Below are positions 61,299 through 64,000 of a DNA stretch of 64,000 nucleotides, piece after piece. The position numbers and the translations under genes are program-made. Numbering within the stretch: position 1 is the first letter of the stretch; every line of letters begins with the position of its first letter. The notes beneath the pieces are model-generated. The model had not been told where the DNA came from. It searched no databases and worked only from the letters and a program-made list of their open reading frames with translations. Location of the stretch: NCBI GenBank assembly GCA_964415045.1, contig CAYPZL010000001.1, forward strand, positions 1 to 64,000, read 5' to 3'. Source of the stretch: CAYPZL01 sp964415045. Its GTDB lineage: Bacteria; Planctomycetota; Phycisphaerae; Sedimentisphaerales; Anaerobacaceae.

Positions 61299-62012
61299 TT
61301 AACCAACGACGATGTAGTACAGGCCGAAAACCACGAGCATATTGCCGGCGAGCAACTGGATTCGCTGTTCCACCGAGCACATGCGGGTCCGCAGCCGTTT
61401 GATCAAGCCTGGTTTGAGCAGGGCAGCCACCACTCCGACGCCCAGAACCGGCAGCGCCTGTCCCAGGGCGAAGCTGACAAACAGCATCCAGCCGTATGGA
61501 GACAGATTTCCGGTTGCCACCATGCCGCCCAAAACGATCACCCCGGCGCCACAGGCCGGACAGGACGGAATCGTGAGCAAACCCGAGCCGAACCCAAGCA
61601 ACAAAGCGCCGCACAGGCCAGCCTGGCCCGGGTGATCGGCGATGCGCTGCCACCTCTGAGGCAGGACCTGGGGACTTACCAGGCCGGATAGGAACAGCCC
61701 GGTAACCAGGAGCAGAACGCCGAAACCCCAGAAGAAGAGCTGGTTGATCTGGAGCAGCCCCAGGGGCGATTCGCCCGCCGAAGCCGCCAGCACGCCCAGA
61801 AGAACGGAACTGATAACCAGGCCCAGTGCGAAGCAGCCCGTCAGGACCAGCGATTTCTTCCTGCTGTTGCTCGGTCCGGCTATGTACGCGAGCAGAATCG
61901 GCAGCCGGAAAACGGCACAGGAGCTCAGAGAGGCCGCAGCACCAATCCAGAGGACAAGCCAAAAGGCCTGGGAAGACGTGTCGCTCAGAGCTCTTTCCAA
62001 CGTCGGGATCAC
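61299..62012 (-). CDS. ccdA: CcdA/DsbD-like thiol-reductant membrane transporter
   Basis: The 237-residue protein has about six transmembrane helices. CcdA passes reducing power from cytoplasmic thioredoxin to the periplasm by a pair of membrane cysteines, here in SLSSCAVFRLP and LTIPSCPACGAG, the two conserved helix positions. PQVLPQRWQRIA and a glycine-rich GLCGALLLGFGSGLLTIP fit the family. It would keep exported cysteines reduced, of use for copper-binding and iron-sulfur proteins. It is divergent from the His-rich membrane gene. Confidence 0.85.
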   Translation of the reverse strand: MIPTLERALSDTSSQAFWLVLWIGAAASLSSCAVFRLPILLAYIAGPSNSRKKSLVLTGCFALGLVISSVLLGVLAASAGESPLGLLQINQLFFWGFGVLLLVTGLFLSGLVSPQVLPQRWQRIADHPGQAGLCGALLLGFGSGLLTIPSCPACGAGVIVLGGMVATGNLSPYGWMLFVSFALGQALPVLGVGVVAALLKPGLIKRLRTRMCSVEQRIQLLAGNMLVVFGLYYIVVG

Positions 62013-62130
62013 GGCAATTCTCTTTCAAACAGGGCCTCGAAAGGCCGATTCCTGACACATCACGCACCGCCCGGAGGCGGCGACAGAGTTACACCTAAAC
62101 TCTACGAAATAAGAATCGCACGAGGAAATA

Positions 62131-62145
62131 TGCAACTAAGTTGCA
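62131..62145. promoter_or_regulatory. Perfect 7-1-7 palindrome, putative Fur-family operator
   Basis: TGCAACTAAGTTGCA is a perfect 15-bp palindrome of the 7-1-7 form used by Fur, Zur, PerR and Nur regulators. With flanks it extends to 62128-62148 with one mismatched pair. It overlaps the -35 box of the promoter for the membrane protein and Fur-family genes. The core ATGCAA-N5-TTGCAA resembles the published Streptomyces Nur box. Autoregulation by the downstream Fur-family gene is a straightforward inference. Confidence 0.6.
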
Positions 62146-62169
62146 AATCCTTCGTATATCTCATATAGT
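62141..62169 (+). promoter_or_regulatory. Promoter of the His-rich membrane protein/Fur-family operon
   Basis: TTGCAA at 62141-62146 and TATAGT at 62164-62169 have a 17-base spacer. The -35 box lies inside the palindromic operator, so a bound regulator would block polymerase. Confidence 0.55.
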
Positions 62170-62217
62170 GTTTTCTCGGGGGGGCCAGATTTGGTGTTTG
62201 TAGGAGTGTGACCGGGT

Positions 62218-63063
62218 ATGCACGGGCGACTTACTGGCATTCTTTCCGAGCTGCGATCTCACGCACCCTTTACATTCTTCGGGGCGGCGACCGGAGTGGT
62301 GTGTATGCTCATCTTCAAAAACGTCGGTTCGGAAGTGAGCCATCGGCTTTTTCAGGTCTTTCATCCGGCCCACGTGGTGCTCTCGGCGATGGTTACGGCC
62401 TCGCTATACGCCCTATACCAGCAAAAGAGGAATCTCCTGACGATTCTGCTGGTCGGTTACGTCGGCGCCGTGGGGGTCGCTACGCTGAGCGATTGCGTCC
62501 TGCCGTTTTTCGGTGAGACGATCCTGGGCGTGGCTGTTCCCGTACACGGGCATTTGCACGAATCTCCGGCCGAACACGAGCATGAAACCGAGGGGCCCGC
62601 GAACGAGCACGACGCCGACGAACCTTCCCACGCGGATGAGGCCGCGCACGAACACGAGGCCGAGGCCGCGGGCGCCGCGCACGAGGAAGAGGATCACGAT
62701 AGGACCGCCGGGTCGGAGTCGCATGAAGGGCCCCGAATTCACCTGGGTTTCATCGAGGACTGGTACCTGGTAAATCCCGCGGCGGTGCTGGGCGTGTTGA
62801 TCGCCTTCTTCCTGCCGCACACGAAATTCCCCCACGCCGGTCACGTTTTGATCAGTACGTGGGCCTCCTCGTTTCACGTTCTCATGAATACGCACACGAC
62901 GCTCTCGCCGGTGATGCTGGCGGGGATGTTGATCGTGCTCTTCGTGGCGGTCTGGCTGCCTTGCTGCATCAGTGACATTGTGTTTCCCATGCTCTTCGTG
63001 GCCCCGAATGGTGTGAACATCGGCCATCACCATCACCACCACGGCCCGGAGGCATCCTCGTGA
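62218..63063 (+). CDS. His-rich multi-pass membrane protein, putative metal transporter
   Basis: The 281-residue protein has about six transmembrane helices and a long cytoplasmic or periplasmic loop (about 113-175) rich in His and acidic residues (HEHETEGPANEHDADEPSHA and onward). The C terminus carries HHHHHH. Two related membrane motifs, TLSDCVLPFF and CCISDIVFPMLF, suggest an internal duplication. Such His-rich loops bind Zn, Ni or Co and are seen in metal transporters. Its co-transcription with a Fur-family regulator (GTGA overlap) supports a metal uptake or efflux role. I do not recognise the transporter family with certainty. Confidence 0.7.
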   Translation: MHGRLTGILSELRSHAPFTFFGAATGVVCMLIFKNVGSEVSHRLFQVFHPAHVVLSAMVTASLYALYQQKRNLLTILLVGYVGAVGVATLSDCVLPFFGETILGVAVPVHGHLHESPAEHEHETEGPANEHDADEPSHADEAAHEHEAEAAGAAHEEEDHDRTAGSESHEGPRIHLGFIEDWYLVNPAAVLGVLIAFFLPHTKFPHAGHVLISTWASSFHVLMNTHTTLSPVMLAGMLIVLFVAVWLPCCISDIVFPMLFVAPNGVNIGHHHHHHGPEASS

Positions 63064-63500
63064 GCGCGCACGCCGCCAGGAAGGCCCGGGGCATGTTGAA
63101 AGCGGCGGGGCTGTACTGCACGCAGGCGCGCATGGGCGTGCTGGAAGCGCTCATGGAGGCGTCGAGCCCTCTGCCGCAGGATCGGATCGCCGAGCAAGTC
63201 GCCGCCGGTGCGTTCGACAAGGTCACGATCTATCGAACGCTCGAATCTCTCACGCAGGCGGGCCTGGTGCACCGTGCCTTCATGCACAGCCGCGCCTGGC
63301 ATTTTGAGCTGGCGGATCATTGTACGGAGAAGCAGTGCCACCCGCACTTCACCTGTCTAAACTGCGGCCAAACCCGTTGCCTCACGGACACGTCGCTGCC
63401 GATGGTCAAGATCCCCCACGACGGTTTCGTGGTAAGCCGCCAACAGGTGCGGCTCGAAGGGCTTTGCCCCGACTGCGCGGCAAAGTCGCGACAGCCATGA
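63060..63500 (+). CDS. Fur-family metalloregulator
   Basis: The GTG at 63060 overlaps the membrane-gene stop as GTGA. The 146-residue product has the Fur winged helix (YCTQARMGVLEALM; FDKVTIYRTLESLTQAGLVH) and the structural zinc pairs CLNC and CPDC. HCTEKQCHPHFTC contains the usual regulatory-site His and Cys residues. Which metal it senses (Zn, Ni, Fe, Mn) cannot be told from sequence; the His-rich partner and the Nur-like palindrome favour Zn or Ni. Probably represses its own operon through the operator at 62131-62145. Confidence 0.9.
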   Translation: MSAHAARKARGMLKAAGLYCTQARMGVLEALMEASSPLPQDRIAEQVAAGAFDKVTIYRTLESLTQAGLVHRAFMHSRAWHFELADHCTEKQCHPHFTCLNCGQTRCLTDTSLPMVKIPHDGFVVSRQQVRLEGLCPDCAAKSRQP

Positions 63501-63598
63501 GAATCCGGCTCCCGCAACGAGATCTCCACAAGAGGACTTTTGAGAATAATCGCAGGAAATCTAAACATCTGACGGCCTGGTTTCCGATAAAAACGGAA

Positions 63599-64000
63599 AT
63601 GACTTTACGAACAAAGCTATTCGTTGGACTGTTGCTGCTGGGATGGATGACGACGGGGTGTCGAGGCCCGGGAGGGCCCGCGCCCAGCGTGGTTCTCGAA
63701 GAAGACACGATTTCCGTCGAGGATCTGGCCTCGCGGCTGGGTCTGCGCGTCGACGAACGGACCGATACGTTCATTATCCTCAAGAACGCGACCAATACCG
63801 TGCTGATTTTCACCCACAGTGACGGCCGCTTCTTCGTCAACGGCAAGCCCATCGGTCCCGTCGGCAAGATCCGCAAAGCCGGCGGTACCGTTTTCGTCTC
63901 GGCGACGCTTGCTGCGCGGATTCGCCCCCACTTGGGCGCGGGGACGGCGCCGCCTCCCGTGGTCACGCGCCCGCCGACGGGCGTGGTGGTCATCGACCCG
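63599..64000 (+). CDS. Lipoprotein, probable N-acetylmuramoyl-L-alanine amidase (truncated by window end)
   Basis: The ATG at 63599 begins a signal peptide (FVGLLLLGWMTTGC) with a lipobox at TTGC. Residues about 30-110 resemble a copper-amine-oxidase-N-like/SH3-like wall-binding domain (SVEDLASRLGLRVDERTDTF; GRFFVNGKPIG). A proline-rich linker follows, and the frame runs off the window at VVVIDP. VVIDPGHGG is the standard first zinc motif of Amidase_3 enzymes, so the missing part is likely an N-acetylmuramoyl-L-alanine amidase. This last point is inferred from four residues plus domain order. Confidence 0.6.
   Translation, partial: MTLRTKLFVGLLLLGWMTTGCRGPGGPAPSVVLEEDTISVEDLASRLGLRVDERTDTFIILKNATNTVLIFTHSDGRFFVNGKPIGPVGKIRKAGGTVFVSATLAARIRPHLGAGTAPPPVVTRPPTGVVVIDP

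Noticed and set aside
62161..62373. Short minus-strand ORF over the start of the His-rich membrane gene
   Set aside because: It overlaps a well-supported gene and its promoter; no homology.

Overview
The window is high-GC, densely coded bacterial DNA that reads like a Planctomycetota genome, most likely class Phycisphaerae. The lineage is inferred from family content: many exported PQQ-like beta-propeller proteins, a Tat/lipoprotein sulfatase, a GH172 (DUF2961) protein, and C-terminal dockerin-like tails of the 'DLNGDC.VDFADLAVLA.GWL' kind. A 1210-residue pyruvate:ferredoxin oxidoreductase and many ferredoxin-type proteins point to an anaerobic or fermentative lifestyle. I found no rRNA, tRNA, CRISPR array, insertion sequence or phage genes.

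Layout. 1-475: unassigned AT-rich leader, then folC. 2.1-14.7 kb: L-rhamnose catabolic cluster (rhaB, PHP-like protein, unusual two-Rossmann alcohol dehydrogenase, GH172 protein, rhaA, NCS1-like transporter, sulfatase, rhaEW-type aldolase/dehydrogenase fusion), enough to take L-rhamnose to DHAP and an oxidised or reduced lactaldehyde product. 14.8-21.4 kb: pyrimidine genes pyrR-pyrB (minus strand) and pyrC (plus strand), separated by two exported proteins with dockerin-like tails. 21.4-21.8 kb: remains of an MNT/HEPN (MntA-HepT type) toxin-antitoxin pair. 21.9-28.4 kb: exported protein of unknown function, NYN/PIN-like protein, nifJ and a lipoprotein.

28.7-45.7 kb: the most interesting part, a colinear run of 12 plus-strand genes with overlapping or nearly touching ends behind one good sigma70-like promoter. 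It encodes three PQQ-like propellers, an NHL propeller, a GT4 glycosyltransferase, a LolD/MacB-like ATPase with a 1105-residue FtsX-type permease, a tiny Tat-type four-cysteine protein, a Tat-type ferredoxin, a NapH-like membrane polyferredoxin, a NuoE-NuoF fusion, and a GltD-like flavoprotein that lacks its own NAD(P)H domain. I infer an NADH-fed module that carries electrons through the membrane to exported ferredoxins and propellers. A convergent Tat-exported flavodoxin-fold protein lies directly after it.

46.5-55.9 kb: a fourth PQQ-like protein, a thioredoxin-like protein and a Cus-type copper/silver efflux set (cusC, cusB with an apparent +1 frameshift, a YHS-domain lipoprotein, an enlarged cusA). 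55.9-62.0 kb (minus strand): CPBP protease fusion, nrnA, a TM1266-like small protein, ribF, a TPR protein and ccdA. 62.1-63.5 kb: His-rich membrane protein plus Fur-family regulator behind a promoter whose -35 box overlaps a perfect 7-1-7 palindrome. The window ends inside a lipoprotein that is probably an N-acetylmuramoyl-L-alanine amidase.
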